Below, piece by piece: positions 34,661-43,262 of a stretch of 64,000 nt of DNA. The first letter of the stretch is position 1, and the number at the start of each line of letters is the position of its first letter. Origin of the DNA: URHD0088 sp041488295 (GTDB lineage: Bacteria > Pseudomonadota > Alphaproteobacteria > ATCC43930 > CGMCC-115725). The DNA is taken from the NCBI GenBank assembly GCA_041488295.1, contig JBGPOZ010000001.1, forward strand, positions 1 to 64,000, read 5' to 3'. The position numbers and the translations under genes are program-made. The notes below the pieces were generated by a model, which was not told the origin of the DNA, did not search any database, and was given only the letters and a program-made list of their open reading frames with translations.

Positions 34661-37234
34661 CTAGCGCCGGACGGGTCCTTGCAATGCCGGCAGGACGAAG
34701 AGCGTGCACACCAGCGTATAGAAGAGAGACATCGTCAGGAGCCGCCCCATCTCGGCCGTTCCGGGATGGGACGATAGGGCGAGGCTGCCGAAAGCCGTTG
34801 CCGTGGTGAGGGCGCTGAACAGGACGGCGCGCGCCGTGCTCGATTGCAAGGGACCCGCGAGCCCGGCGCGCCAACGCATTACGAAGTAGATGTCGAACGC
34901 GACGCCGATACCGAGCAGCAACGGCAGCGCGATGATGTTGGCATAGTTGAGCGGCAGGCCGGCGAGGACGCTGGTCGCCGCGGTCAAGAGGCCGGCCAGG
35001 AGCAGCGGGGCGAGCACGAGTGCGACATCGCGCACGCTCCGCAGCATCGCCAGCAGCAACAACGTGATGGCAACCACGGCGATCCATCCGGCGCGGATGA
35101 AAGCGCCGACCACGGTATTTCCGGATTCGAGGATCGTGACCGGTGAACCCGTCGCTTCCGGGGCGATCGCTCGCACCGCGGCGACGAAACGAAGCAGAAT
35201 TTCATGGTCGCGCGCATCGCCCTTGGGAAAGACCTGAATCCGGGCGCGACCGTCCGATGCGACCCAGTCGCGGCGCAGCTCGTCGGGCAGGTTCGCCATC
35301 GTCACGGGTTCCGCCGCCAGCGACGCTCGCAGATCATCGAGCCGGCGGCGCAGTTCCGAGACGATGCTCTCGTTGAGTTGGGGCAGCACGGCGGCGCCGC
35401 GGTGCCCGACCTCCTCGAGCAGCGATGCGAGCCGAGCCGCCGGGTTTCCCGCGCCTAGTCCGGAAATGTCGCGAAGGTTGTGCGCGCAAGCGGCGATCGT
35501 CGCGAGATTGGCAGCGTCGTCCGGCGGCGGCGCTACCTGCAGCGGCGACAAGGTCGGGCCGAGCAACAGCGCCGCATCGCTCAATATCGCGAGCTTTTCC
35601 GGCTGCTGATCGGGAACGAAACTCGACACGGTCACGACCTGCGCCACGTCCGACAGCTTTTCGAGCAGCGCCGCGCGCGCGTCGGCCTCGTCAATCGAAG
35701 GCATCAGGATGTCGATGGTGTAGGGCGTCGTCGACGGGTCCTTCATGAGATCGAAGAGCGTCGACATCGATTCGCTGTGCGGATCCTTGAGATTGAGCGG
35801 GTCGAAATCGAACCGCCATTGCGGCAGAAGGATGACGCCGAGCACGGCGGCGACGGCGGCGACGCCGATGACGGAACGCCGGTGGTGCAGCAGGAAGTCG
35901 TCGATGCCCGCCGCCCATGCATAGCCCACAGGCTCGGCCTCTCCCGGCGGTCGCAAGAGCTTCAATGTCGCCGGGAGCATCGTCAGATTGAGAATGAAGG
36001 CGATAATCATGCTGGTGCCGGCGATGAGGCCGAGCTCGGAAACGCCGGAATAGTCGGTCGGCACGAACGCGAAAAAGCCGACCGCCGTCGCGCCTGCAGC
36101 GAGCGCCAAGGAGCCGCCGATTCCAAGCCCCGCCCGGTTGATCGATTGGCTGAGGTCGCCGACATGGTGCCGTTCATCGCGGTAGCGGACGCTGAATTGG
36201 ATGCTGAAATCGACGGCGATGCCGATGAAGAGCACGGCAAAGGCAATCGAGATGAGGTTGAGCGCACCGACAGCGGCGGCTGCGAATGCCGACGTCACGG
36301 CAAGACCCACGAGCAAGGTTACGACGATCGCCAGGATGAGACGCCACGAGCGAAGCGCAAGGAAGAGCATGAGGCAGACGAGCGCTAGCGACAGGATTGT
36401 GGTGCCGGCCGCGCCTTGCCTCACGCTGGCAAATTCCTCGTCGGACAATGCAACGGAGCCGGTCAGGCGGACGCGGACGCCATGGTCGGGGGTGAGACCG
36501 AGCTGCTCTGCCTCGGTGCGAAGCGCTTGGCTCGCCCGGGCACCCGGCTGAAGCGCGCTGTAGTCGAGCACCGGCTGGACCAGAACGAACCGCCGCAGCT
36601 CCTCCGGGTGCGGCGTGCGCCCCGTGAGAAGGCTGTCCCAGGAAAGATGCGGCGCCTTTCCGGCGAGTACCGCTTCGGTCGTGTCGGCGAGCGTCGTCAG
36701 CGGCGCGTTGAGGGCGGTGACCGCGATGTCGCCATGCTTGACGCCTTCCGTGGCAAGGCTGATCGACGAGAAGAGGCCGCGTAGACTGGGATCGGCGGCG
36801 AGCGCGCCGAGCATCGGCTGCGCGGCGATGAGCTGGTCGGCGACATCCTGCACCTCCTTCGCGGACAAGAAGAGCAGACCGTTGTGCTTGAAGAATTCAC
36901 CGCCGCCCGGTTGCTGCACGCCCTTGAAGAGGTCGGGGTGCTGGAGCGCCCACCGCGCCAGAGCAGCGGCGCCGTCCTCCGCCAGCCCCGAGGTTGCGCC
37001 GTCGACGACGATTGCGAGCTGGTCGACATTCTGCGGAAAGGCGCGATCGAGCTCGGCATCGCGCTGGCGCCACGACAAACTCGGCGAGATCAAATCCGCG
37101 GTGTCGGTGTTGATCTTGAGATGTTCGGCGGCATAGAGGCTGCAGAGTGCCGCGGCGAGAATACCCGCGGCAAACACCGCAGCAGCGCCGCGCGTGCTCC
37201 ACCCGACGAGCCAGTGGATGACCCGGGTCAGCAT
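34661..37234 (-). CDS. hpnN: Hopanoid transporter HpnN (RND family)
   Basis: 857 residues from ATG 37234. RND/MMPL-type layout: a first membrane helix (AAVFAAGILAAALCSLYAAEHL), a periplasmic domain (about 40-260), five or six helices (about 270-420, with LFIGIAVDFSIQFSVRYRDE), a helix and second periplasmic domain (about 440-700), then a final helix bundle with ALPLLLGIGVAFDIYFVMRW. HpnN moves hopanoids from the inner to the outer membrane. It is the last gene of a minus-strand group copC-copD-hpnN (33 nt after copD), an unusual partnership. It converges on the flavin monooxygenase. Confidence 0.93.
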   Translation of the reverse strand: MLTRVIHWLVGWSTRGAAAVFAAGILAAALCSLYAAEHLKINTDTADLISPSLSWRQRDAELDRAFPQNVDQLAIVVDGATSGLAEDGAAALARWALQHPDLFKGVQQPGGGEFFKHNGLLFLSAKEVQDVADQLIAAQPMLGALAADPSLRGLFSSISLATEGVKHGDIAVTALNAPLTTLADTTEAVLAGKAPHLSWDSLLTGRTPHPEELRRFVLVQPVLDYSALQPGARASQALRTEAEQLGLTPDHGVRVRLTGSVALSDEEFASVRQGAAGTTILSLALVCLMLFLALRSWRLILAIVVTLLVGLAVTSAFAAAAVGALNLISIAFAVLFIGIAVDFSIQFSVRYRDERHHVGDLSQSINRAGLGIGGSLALAAGATAVGFFAFVPTDYSGVSELGLIAGTSMIIAFILNLTMLPATLKLLRPPGEAEPVGYAWAAGIDDFLLHHRRSVIGVAAVAAVLGVILLPQWRFDFDPLNLKDPHSESMSTLFDLMKDPSTTPYTIDILMPSIDEADARAALLEKLSDVAQVVTVSSFVPDQQPEKLAILSDAALLLGPTLSPLQVAPPPDDAANLATIAACAHNLRDISGLGAGNPAARLASLLEEVGHRGAAVLPQLNESIVSELRRRLDDLRASLAAEPVTMANLPDELRRDWVASDGRARIQVFPKGDARDHEILLRFVAAVRAIAPEATGSPVTILESGNTVVGAFIRAGWIAVVAITLLLLAMLRSVRDVALVLAPLLLAGLLTAATSVLAGLPLNYANIIALPLLLGIGVAFDIYFVMRWRAGLAGPLQSSTARAVLFSALTTATAFGSLALSSHPGTAEMGRLLTMSLFYTLVCTLFVLPALQGPVRR

Positions 37235-37267
37235 CGATCGGACAGCGCGGCGCGGGCTGGCCGCATG

Positions 37268-38920
37268 TCAGGCCTCACGATAGGCAAGGAGCAGCAATCC
37301 GACCAGAACGAGGCAGGTCGGCCAGATCCAGGCTGGAATACGGGCCGCCGGTGGATCGAGGCGGAGTTCCAGCCAGCGCGTCCAGCCGGCAGCGACGCCG
37401 AGCAAGGCCAAAGGCAGATGTGTCATCTCGATGAGCATCTGGTCCTTGACGTTCGACAAAGCGTGCGAATGCGCGAGGAGCAGCGCTCCGCCGATCGCGG
37501 TGATGACCGGGAAAACGAAGGCAGCCTTCGGCGACGCCGTCCGGCCGGTGCGGACGCGCCATTCGAAGATCGCAAAACCGATGATCAACACGACGAAGAT
37601 CCGATGCTGCAGGACCTCGGGGTCGCGCAGGCTCTCGAAGAAGCCGATATCGCCGAGCGGCCAGGTCTCGGGATCGGAGCGAAGGAAGAGGAACGCGGCA
37701 AGAACGAGAAAGAGGAGCGGCCAATTGCGCGCCCACCGGACGCGTCCGCTCCGTTCGGCAAGCGCCAGAATGCCGATGGCGAGGACGAGGATGCCCGCCC
37801 AATGGTGATTGTACTCGGACCAGGCGATGTCCTCGGCGTTGCGGGGCGGCAACTCGCCCATTCCGGGAGCGAAGGCTTGCGGCCTGCCCGCATTCGCCGT
37901 CGCCTCGGCATCGAGCCGGCTCTGCAATTGTGAGATCGCGAGATCGGCGTGGCCGGGGCTCGTCAGCCGCGGCCAGTGAGGAACCAGTCGCTCGACGATT
38001 TCGCTGGCGCTCGCCCGATCGCGCGCCGCGAGGTCGCCGGCCGGGGGCAGGGAGGTGAGGGAGGCGGCGGCGAAGAGAACGGTGATGCCGATCCCGATCT
38101 CGGCCTCGGCGAAGCGGCGCATGCGGAGCATCGGTTTGCGCGGATCGCCGCCCAACCGGTCGATCAGCAGAAAGTTCATGCCGCCGAGCAGCAGGAGACT
38201 GCAGAGCAAGGCGATCTTGCCGCCCAGCATGATGCCGTAGCTGGTGCCGTATGCCGCTTCCCAGCTCCCGGTGTAGGCGACCGCCATGGTGAGGCCCGCG
38301 GCGACAAGCACGGCAACGCTCGCCATCGCGATGTGCGAAAAGCGCTTGCCGACGCGTTGCCAAGATTTTCCGTCGCCGCATTTGGCCAAAGCGAGGATGA
38401 GGTATGGGATGCCGCCAAGCCAAACCGCCGCCGCCGCCTGGTGGAGAAGCTCGGCGGCGCCGAGGACGAGACGATCGTCGAGCCTTGCCGCAGCATGGCT
38501 CGACGCGGTCTGCGCAATGAGGATGATTGCAGCGCATGCGAGGAGCCCGAAGGTAGAGGGCGCTCGGCTGGACGGCTTGCTCATCATGGCGATCACCGTG
38601 GAAGCACCGATGATTGCAAGGCCGGCCAGCACGAAATCGGCGCCGATCGTCTCGATGAAGGACAATCCGGCGGAATCGGCGAGGATCGCTGCCTCGAGCG
38701 CGATGGAGACGGCGGTGACCACGGCAAAGCCGAGTGCGCTGCAGCGCAGCAACGTAGCGCTCGAGCGCGCAATGCCGGTTCCCGCATCGAGCGAGGCGGC
38801 GAGAGGCCGCACAAGGAGAAAGAGAAACGCGATTCCGCCCAACGTCAGCGACTGCGCCGTCACCGCCAGGCCGCGCAGGATGACGCTCAAGAACCCAAAG
38901 GCGTCGAGGAGAAGCGACAT
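37268..38920 (-). CDS. copD: Copper resistance D (CopD) family membrane protein
   Basis: 550 residues from ATG 38920. Roughly 14 hydrophobic segments. The CopD domain lies near residues 150-300 (HQAAAAVWLGGIPYLILAL, TGSWEAAYGTSYGIMLGGKIALL). After a soluble linker with many acidic residues comes a second block of six segments, with EYNHHWAGILVL and HRIFVVLIIGFA. Classical CopD is about 310 residues, so this is a long form with a C-terminal membrane extension of unknown role. It is thought to take copper from periplasmic CopC into the cytoplasm. Nine nucleotides separate it from copC. Confidence 0.85.
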   Translation of the reverse strand: MSLLLDAFGFLSVILRGLAVTAQSLTLGGIAFLFLLVRPLAASLDAGTGIARSSATLLRCSALGFAVVTAVSIALEAAILADSAGLSFIETIGADFVLAGLAIIGASTVIAMMSKPSSRAPSTFGLLACAAIILIAQTASSHAAARLDDRLVLGAAELLHQAAAAVWLGGIPYLILALAKCGDGKSWQRVGKRFSHIAMASVAVLVAAGLTMAVAYTGSWEAAYGTSYGIMLGGKIALLCSLLLLGGMNFLLIDRLGGDPRKPMLRMRRFAEAEIGIGITVLFAAASLTSLPPAGDLAARDRASASEIVERLVPHWPRLTSPGHADLAISQLQSRLDAEATANAGRPQAFAPGMGELPPRNAEDIAWSEYNHHWAGILVLAIGILALAERSGRVRWARNWPLLFLVLAAFLFLRSDPETWPLGDIGFFESLRDPEVLQHRIFVVLIIGFAIFEWRVRTGRTASPKAAFVFPVITAIGGALLLAHSHALSNVKDQMLIEMTHLPLALLGVAAGWTRWLELRLDPPAARIPAWIWPTCLVLVGLLLLAYREA

Positions 38921-38929
38921 GGCGCCCGA

Positions 38930-39298
38930 TCAGGGCGCCGCGACGTGAAAGGGGATGTCGCCGCGGGTGATATGTCCATCGACCGCGAGAACCTGCCAGC
39001 GCAGCTTGTAATCGCCGGGGCGCAGTCCGGTCGCCGTGGCGGTCAGTATGTCCGGAGAGGCCGCCTTCGAGAGGACGACGGTGCGAGCCTCTCCATCCGA
39101 TCCCTCCACGGTAAGGCGCGAGCGTTCCTGATCGATCCGACTGTTGTACTGCAGCGAAAGCGCGACGTCCGGGCCCCTGACGGTGCCTCCAGCGGCGGGG
39201 GTCGAGGCGACGATGATGGCGTGCGCGGAGGCCGCGCCGCTCGATCCGCAAGAAGCGCCGGCAGAGAGGATGATAAGCGCGGAAAGAGGGACTTGCAT
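38930..39298 (-). CDS. copC: Copper-binding CopC family protein
   Basis: 122 residues from ATG 39298. The signal peptide MQVPLSALIILSAGASCGSS... ends at SAHA, and the mature protein begins with the metal-ligand histidine (HAIIVASTPAAGG). Other CopC signs: LQYNSRIDQERSRLTV, TGLRPGDYKLRWQVLAVDGH, and ITRGDIPFHV with the distal Asp-His ligands. It binds Cu(II) in the periplasm and delivers it to CopD. It heads the copC-copD-hpnN unit. Confidence 0.9.
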   Translation of the reverse strand: MQVPLSALIILSAGASCGSSGAASAHAIIVASTPAAGGTVRGPDVALSLQYNSRIDQERSRLTVEGSDGEARTVVLSKAASPDILTATATGLRPGDYKLRWQVLAVDGHITRGDIPFHVAAP

Positions 39299-39383
39299 GG
39301 CGCCGCTCTTAGCAGATGGAGTGCGTGGGCGCACGCCGAAACTTCGCGCGGAACACGGGCCGGATCGAGCTCGCGTACCGCCG

Positions 39384-40031
39384 TCAGGGCCGGTGCAACC
39401 ACCAATGCGATTCGTTGATCGAGTAGTAGGGCATGTAGTGTCTGACGCTGTCGGCACGCACGACCTGCCGCACCTGATTGTCGAGAATCACGATCCCGTC
39501 ATCGACATAGACCGCGACGACGGCATGCGCCACGCGAAGATTGAGATCCTGGACGACGACGATACGCAGCTCGTCCTCGCTCCAGCCGAGATAACGCAAC
39601 GAGAAGTACTTGGCGATCGCATAGTCCTTGCAATCGCCGTCATGCACGGCAAATTCGCGCGGCGTCTCCCAATAATTCGTCTTGTCGAGCACATAAGGGT
39701 GAAGGTTGATGAAGCTGTTGACATCGGCGAGCTGCGTGCGGCGATCCCGGCCGCGCTCGCTGGCGAGAAAGGCAAGCCAATCGATGACGGTACAGCGGTG
39801 AAAGCGGGACGGAACGCATGGCGGATCGCCCCGGCGCTCCTCCGTCTGGTGGCGATCCAGCATATCGGTCCAGCGCGGAAACAGCTTGATGCTGGAGGAG
39901 CGCGTCTCGTTGGTGCCGAACAGTTTTGGGTAGAGACGCGCGCCATCCTCGGCTCGGGCGGGCGCGAACGTCACCGCCGCGACCAGAGTGAGGAGCGCGA
40001 AACAGATGGACCGGATGGGAATCTTGCCCAT
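39384..40031 (-). CDS. Transglutaminase-like cysteine protease (BTLCP, LapG-like)
   Basis: 215 residues from ATG 40031 with signal peptide MGKIPIRSICFALLTLVAAV...PARA. The bacterial transglutaminase-like cysteine proteinase triad is visible: C134 in HDGDCKDYAIAK, H169 in RVAHAVVAVY and D184 in GIVILDN. LapG of this family trims large type-I-secreted adhesins at the cell surface under LapD control. No lapD or adhesin is in the window, although a type I secretion pair lies 5 kb away. Periplasmic. It precedes copC on the same strand, 85 bp away. Confidence 0.88.
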   Translation of the reverse strand: MGKIPIRSICFALLTLVAAVTFAPARAEDGARLYPKLFGTNETRSSSIKLFPRWTDMLDRHQTEERRGDPPCVPSRFHRCTVIDWLAFLASERGRDRRTQLADVNSFINLHPYVLDKTNYWETPREFAVHDGDCKDYAIAKYFSLRYLGWSEDELRIVVVQDLNLRVAHAVVAVYVDDGIVILDNQVRQVVRADSVRHYMPYYSINESHWWLHRP

Positions 40032-40142
40032 GCCCGGAGTGTCGCGGCAAAATCCTAAAATCCCGTTGCCCGGAGCCGAGATGAGCGAGCGCCGCCAAGA
40101 CCTTGATGGCGAGGTATTTGCGAGCGATCCATGGAGATGACG

Positions 40143-40574
40143 ATGATGCTGAGGGCCGCTTGCCTTTCTTTGGTCGTGCCGCTTCTTCTGATCGGCCGAG
40201 ACGCTGGCGCGGCCGCGCCCGAATGCCTTTCGGCGATCGACGGTATGATCGTCGAATACGATGTGCCGGTGACGCAATGGGGCTCGGCCACGCCGTCGCC
40301 GGGGAGCAAGGGCGCCGCAACCGAGTCGGGCGCGCAGAAGCCGAAAGCGGCGGCGCCGACGCAGCAACGCAAAACGCGCCCCGGCGCCGGCAACCCGAAG
40401 AGCGGTTCCACTGCCGCCGCCTCGCCGCCCTCGGATCGGCATCCGATGACCGAGCAGCAGCGCCAACGCCTGACCGATGTTCTGCGCCGTGCCCGCATCG
40501 CCGAAGCGCGCGGCGAGGAGGCGCAGTGCATGGAGCTCTTCCATCAGGCGGAGAAGATCACGAAGGGCGGGTGA
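40143..40574 (+). CDS. Hypothetical secreted protein
   Basis: 143 residues from ATG 40143, 6 nt after GGAG; an ATG at 40131 lies just before that site. Signal peptide MLRAACLSLVVPLLLIGRDAGA. The mature part has a short N-terminal block with one cysteine (PECLSAIDGMIVEYD), a 60-residue low-complexity linker rich in Ala, Ser, Pro, Gly and Lys, and a helical C-terminus (QQRQRLTDVLRRARIAEARG, then EEAQCMELFHQAEKI). No family recognised. Divergent from the LapG-like gene. Confidence 0.6.
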   Translation: MMLRAACLSLVVPLLLIGRDAGAAAPECLSAIDGMIVEYDVPVTQWGSATPSPGSKGAATESGAQKPKAAAPTQQRKTRPGAGNPKSGSTAAASPPSDRHPMTEQQRQRLTDVLRRARIAEARGEEAQCMELFHQAEKITKGG

Positions 40575-40638
40575 GGGCGCCCGCGGCGTGACGCAGCCTC
40601 ATGTAGAGCCGGTGCGCGTGCGATCAGGACCCGGCATG

Positions 40639-40684
40639 GCCCGGTCGGGCCATCGAATTTTTTTCGATGATGGCCCGACCGGGC
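40639..40684. repeat. Long intergenic palindrome
   Basis: Arms GCCCGGTCGGGCCATC (40639-40654) and GATGGCCCGACCGGGC (40669-40684) are perfect over 16 bp. The inner sequence CGAA-T-run-TTCG allows the stem to continue or to refold. No T-run follows the stem, so it is not a textbook terminator; a bidirectional terminator or a protein-binding site is possible. Confidence 0.75.
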
Positions 40685-40740
40685 GAAGTGACGTCCAACG
40701 CGCTTGGTTAAACTCCTGCATTGGATCGGGGAGGACAGCG

Positions 40741-40959
40741 ATGTACGACACCATCCGCAGGGTCACCGCGACGTACCGCACTGCTCGCCAGGCCGGAGCT
40801 TCGCACGAACGCGCCATGGATGCAGCGATAGCGGTCTATCTTCAGGCGCGCCCGGACGCGCACCACGATTCATCCGTGGCGACGCCAGAGGTCGCTGTCA
40901 TGGTCGCCGGCGACAGGGGAGACGGCGGTCGCTCTTCGGCAGCTCACCCAATCTATTGA
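40741..40959 (+). CDS. Small hypothetical protein
   Basis: 72 residues from ATG 40741, with a strong Shine-Dalgarno (GGGGAGG) 6 nt upstream. The first half looks helical (TIRRVTATYRTARQAGASHERAMDA), followed by a histidine-containing middle and a disordered, glycine-rich tail. No membrane segment, no cysteine, no recognised family. It lies 56 nt after the large palindrome. Confidence 0.5.
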   Translation: MYDTIRRVTATYRTARQAGASHERAMDAAIAVYLQARPDAHHDSSVATPEVAVMVAGDRGDGGRSSAAHPIY

Positions 40960-41073
40960 GCGCGCTGACGGTCGGGGCAGGTGGCATCTGAGTAGAAGCC
41001 GAGGCTGGTGCCACCGATCGGCCGCTCGCTAGGCTCCCGCTACTGTCGGTGCTCTAGTCTAGGGAGGTACGAC

Positions 41074-41319
41074 GTGGATGAAGCGACCATGATTATCGGT
41101 GGCCTGGGGCTAGGCGCTGTGGCGTTGTTGCTGGTCACCCTGGCCCAACCTGCTCGCGCGATGCGGACAACGAAGAGTCGTCCGCATCCAGCGCCGTTCA
41201 GCATGGCCATAAATGGCGATCCGGCCAGCATGGTGGCCGCTGACGCGAGCCGGCAGAGCGGGCGCGCGGAAGACACGCCAGCCAGGCTTCGCGGGCGATC
41301 CATACGATCGGGGACGTAG
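41074..41319 (+). CDS. Small membrane protein
   Basis: 81 residues from a GTG at 41074, with AGGGAGG 6 nt upstream. One hydrophobic helix near the N-terminus (IIGGLGLGAVALLLVTLAQP) is followed by a basic, polar tail. A signal peptide ending in ARA is an alternative reading. Not recognised. A terminator-like hairpin lies 135 bp downstream. Confidence 0.45.
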   Translation: MDEATMIIGGLGLGAVALLLVTLAQPARAMRTTKSRPHPAPFSMAINGDPASMVAADASRQSGRAEDTPARLRGRSIRSGT

Positions 41320-41453
41320 AATGTAAGCGGGACGGTGCAAGCGACGGGATAGCAGCGCCGAACTTGATCGGCAAACACTTGTCTATAGGGGTCGGCTCCA
41401 ATCGCTCGGCTATCTAGGGCGCTTTCCTCCTGATACTAATCGCCGCTGTGGAA

Positions 41454-41479
41454 TTCCCCTCCGCGGCGGGGGATTTTTT
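41454..41479 (+). terminator. Terminator-like hairpin
   Basis: TCCCC (41455-41459) pairs with GGGGA (41469-41473) across a GC-rich loop and is followed by six Ts. The orientation fits transcripts coming from the small genes at 40.7-41.3 kb. The PEP-CTERM gene ends just beyond it on the other strand. Confidence 0.5.
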
Positions 41480-41492
41480 CTGCGCCTCGACG

Positions 41493-42527
41493 TCACGCGC
41501 GCCGGCGCCGCCAAGCGAGGCCGCCGAGGGCAATGAGGCCGGACAACATTAGAGTGAACGATGGTGGCTCAGGAATGGCAACCGGATCGAATGCTTCGAT
41601 GCCTGTCTGCACGGTTTGCAGCGACGCAGTGAAGACATCTGTCGCACTATCCGTGCAACCGAGCGAGTTCAGCGCGCCGCTGAAACTCGCCAAGGTATTC
41701 CCGGTGCCATCCGCATAAGAGGCGCACACGACATCAGTGCCTGCACCCTTCGTGAATTCGAACGCAAGCTGAGGATCTGCCAACTGGGCGGCCGATAACT
41801 CGACCTCGCTGATCAGCGTCTCGGCGTTGGTGATGAAATCGAACCAGGCGAACTGGATGACGGTGCCGCTGTCGGCGCCGCACAAGCCACCGCCGGCCTG
41901 ACAGTTGCGCACGCGGATCTCAAGCACGTTTCCCTTATCGCCGTTCGACACGAAGCGGTTAGAGAGCGTCAGCGCATAGGTCCCATTGACGACCGACGGA
42001 ATCGCAAGATCGAATAGAGCTGTCGACGTGAAGGCGGTTGTCGCCGTGAGAGCATGCGGTTGGCTGGTGAGCGTTCCGCTTTCGAGGAAGGCGCTCGTTT
42101 GTTGGATCGAGCTGAGAAAGGGGGGAGGCTGGTTGACGACGATACCGTTCGCCGTATTGAGGATCGCTTGACCGTTATTCGCCGTAGTCTCCGGAATAGA
42201 GCCGCGGACGAAGTAATTCGCAGTCCCGTCGGCGTTGAAGCTCACGCCGGATGAGATGCTTGTCCCGCTGCCGCCGACCAGCGTGGTGTTTGCCGAGAAG
42301 GAGTCGTCGAAGAGCGCACTGCCACTCCGCGTAACGCGAAATTCGTCGGCATTGACGATAGTTGCTGCGGCGACACCCGGATAAAAGGCGAGGCCGATCC
42401 CGGCGAGGATGAAGAACGGCGCGACGCTCTGTCGCAGCCGATGGCCGGCAAGGGTTCGAGGAGAGATGCTCGTGTGGCCGGCAAACTGCCGCCGGGAGTC
42501 GGGCCGAAGGCATGTAGGATCGAACAT
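41493..42527 (-). CDS. PEP-CTERM sorting-domain protein
   Basis: 344 residues from ATG 42527, which has GGAGGAAA 4 nt upstream; the ATG at 42539 overlaps that site. A long N-region leads to a hydrophobic signal segment (APFFILAGIGLAFYPGVAAA). The middle is Ser/Thr/Asn-rich and beta-like with one C-x-n-C pair (NCQAGGGLCGADSG). The last 27 residues have the PEP-CTERM tripartite signal: IPEPPS, a helix TLMLSGLIALGGLAW and RRRRA. Such proteins are processed by exosortase and linked to exopolysaccharide or the cell surface. No exosortase gene is in the window. Two inverted repeats lie in its promoter. Confidence 0.88.
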   Translation of the reverse strand: MFDPTCLRPDSRRQFAGHTSISPRTLAGHRLRQSVAPFFILAGIGLAFYPGVAAATIVNADEFRVTRSGSALFDDSFSANTTLVGGSGTSISSGVSFNADGTANYFVRGSIPETTANNGQAILNTANGIVVNQPPPFLSSIQQTSAFLESGTLTSQPHALTATTAFTSTALFDLAIPSVVNGTYALTLSNRFVSNGDKGNVLEIRVRNCQAGGGLCGADSGTVIQFAWFDFITNAETLISEVELSAAQLADPQLAFEFTKGAGTDVVCASYADGTGNTLASFSGALNSLGCTDSATDVFTASLQTVQTGIEAFDPVAIPEPPSFTLMLSGLIALGGLAWRRRRA

Positions 42528-42548
42528 AATTTCCTCCATGGGCCTGAC

Positions 42549-42594
42549 CGGACATTCCGCAAATGGCTGTCCGATGCCGTTTATTGTCTAGACA
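42549..42594 (-). promoter_or_regulatory. Inverted repeats in the PEP-CTERM promoter
   Basis: CGGACA (42549-42554) and TGTCCG (42568-42573) form one inverted repeat, and TGTCTAGACA (42585-42594) is a perfect 10-bp palindrome. They lie 22-67 nt upstream of the start codon. The second resembles GntR/HutC-type sites, but no regulator gene is near. Confidence 0.4.
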
Positions 42595-42662
42595 TGCAAG
42601 AATCGAGCCACATATGCACGGGAGAAATATCAATCCATTAGCGGTTGATCTCCCCGGGGGCC

Positions 42663-42698
42663 GTAAAATTTTCTGACACTTGCAACAGAAAATTTTAC
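42663..42698. repeat. AT-rich 13-bp inverted repeat
   Basis: GTAAAATTTTCTG (42663-42675) and CAGAAAATTTTAC (42686-42698) are perfect arms around a 10-nt loop, flanked by C/G runs that also partly pair. The AT-rich arms stand out from the GC-rich surroundings. This could be an insertion-sequence end, an operator or a structured RNA; the sequence alone does not decide. Confidence 0.75.
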
Positions 42699-43262
42699 AC
42701 CCACCCCCGAAACCCCGGGTGGCCTCGGTGTGCCGACACTCCCAAAACAACCCCGATCAGGCACGCACTTGCGCGTGGCCCCCCCAGAGACCCCGCGCGT
42801 AACACGGGCTCTTAATCCGAGGCGCTATAAGATTCCCACCATGTCGGCACCAGCGTCGCCGTGGGGGCTGTCATGCCGGGTTTGCAGCGGGCAGCGCAGG
42901 CTAGAGCGACGGGCCGCTTAGGGTCAGGTGCCAAGCACGGGGAAATCGGGGTGGCTTTTGAGGTAGTCCAACGCAGAGCGGTGAATTTGCAGAGTGTCGC
43001 GAAGTCGCCCAAACGTGGATGCCTTCTCTGAAATCGGTCAAGACCGTGCGCGAGTGCGGTTCGCGGGCGATCGCTAGCAGGAGATCAGTAGAGGGCTCTC
43101 CCAGTTCTTCGACTTCCGACGTTCGGCCAACACTGGATATTTTTACAAAATACGGTTCTGTCTGGCCATGCCCGGAACGCCTAAAAGTTACATTCCGTTC
43201 TAGCTAAGCCAGATTTGCGGAATCCGCAAAAGGCGCCCGCCGTGACGTCCGGCGGCGGGGCT
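42699..43262. other. Gene-poor stretch
   Basis: No convincing gene over about 560 bp. A minus-strand frame near 42928-43035 gives TFGRLRDTLQIHRSALDYLK and then SHPDFPVLGT before a stop, a protein-like tail without a start, possibly a gene fragment. Short open frames on both strands have no ribosome-binding site or family likeness. With the palindrome at 42663 and the tRNA at 43679 it may be the remains of an inserted element. Confidence 0.4.

Noticed and set aside
42790..42840. tRNA-like anticodon arm (GGGCTCTTAATCCGA)
   Set aside because: It resembles a lysine CTT anticodon loop, but no acceptor, D or T arm can be folded around it.
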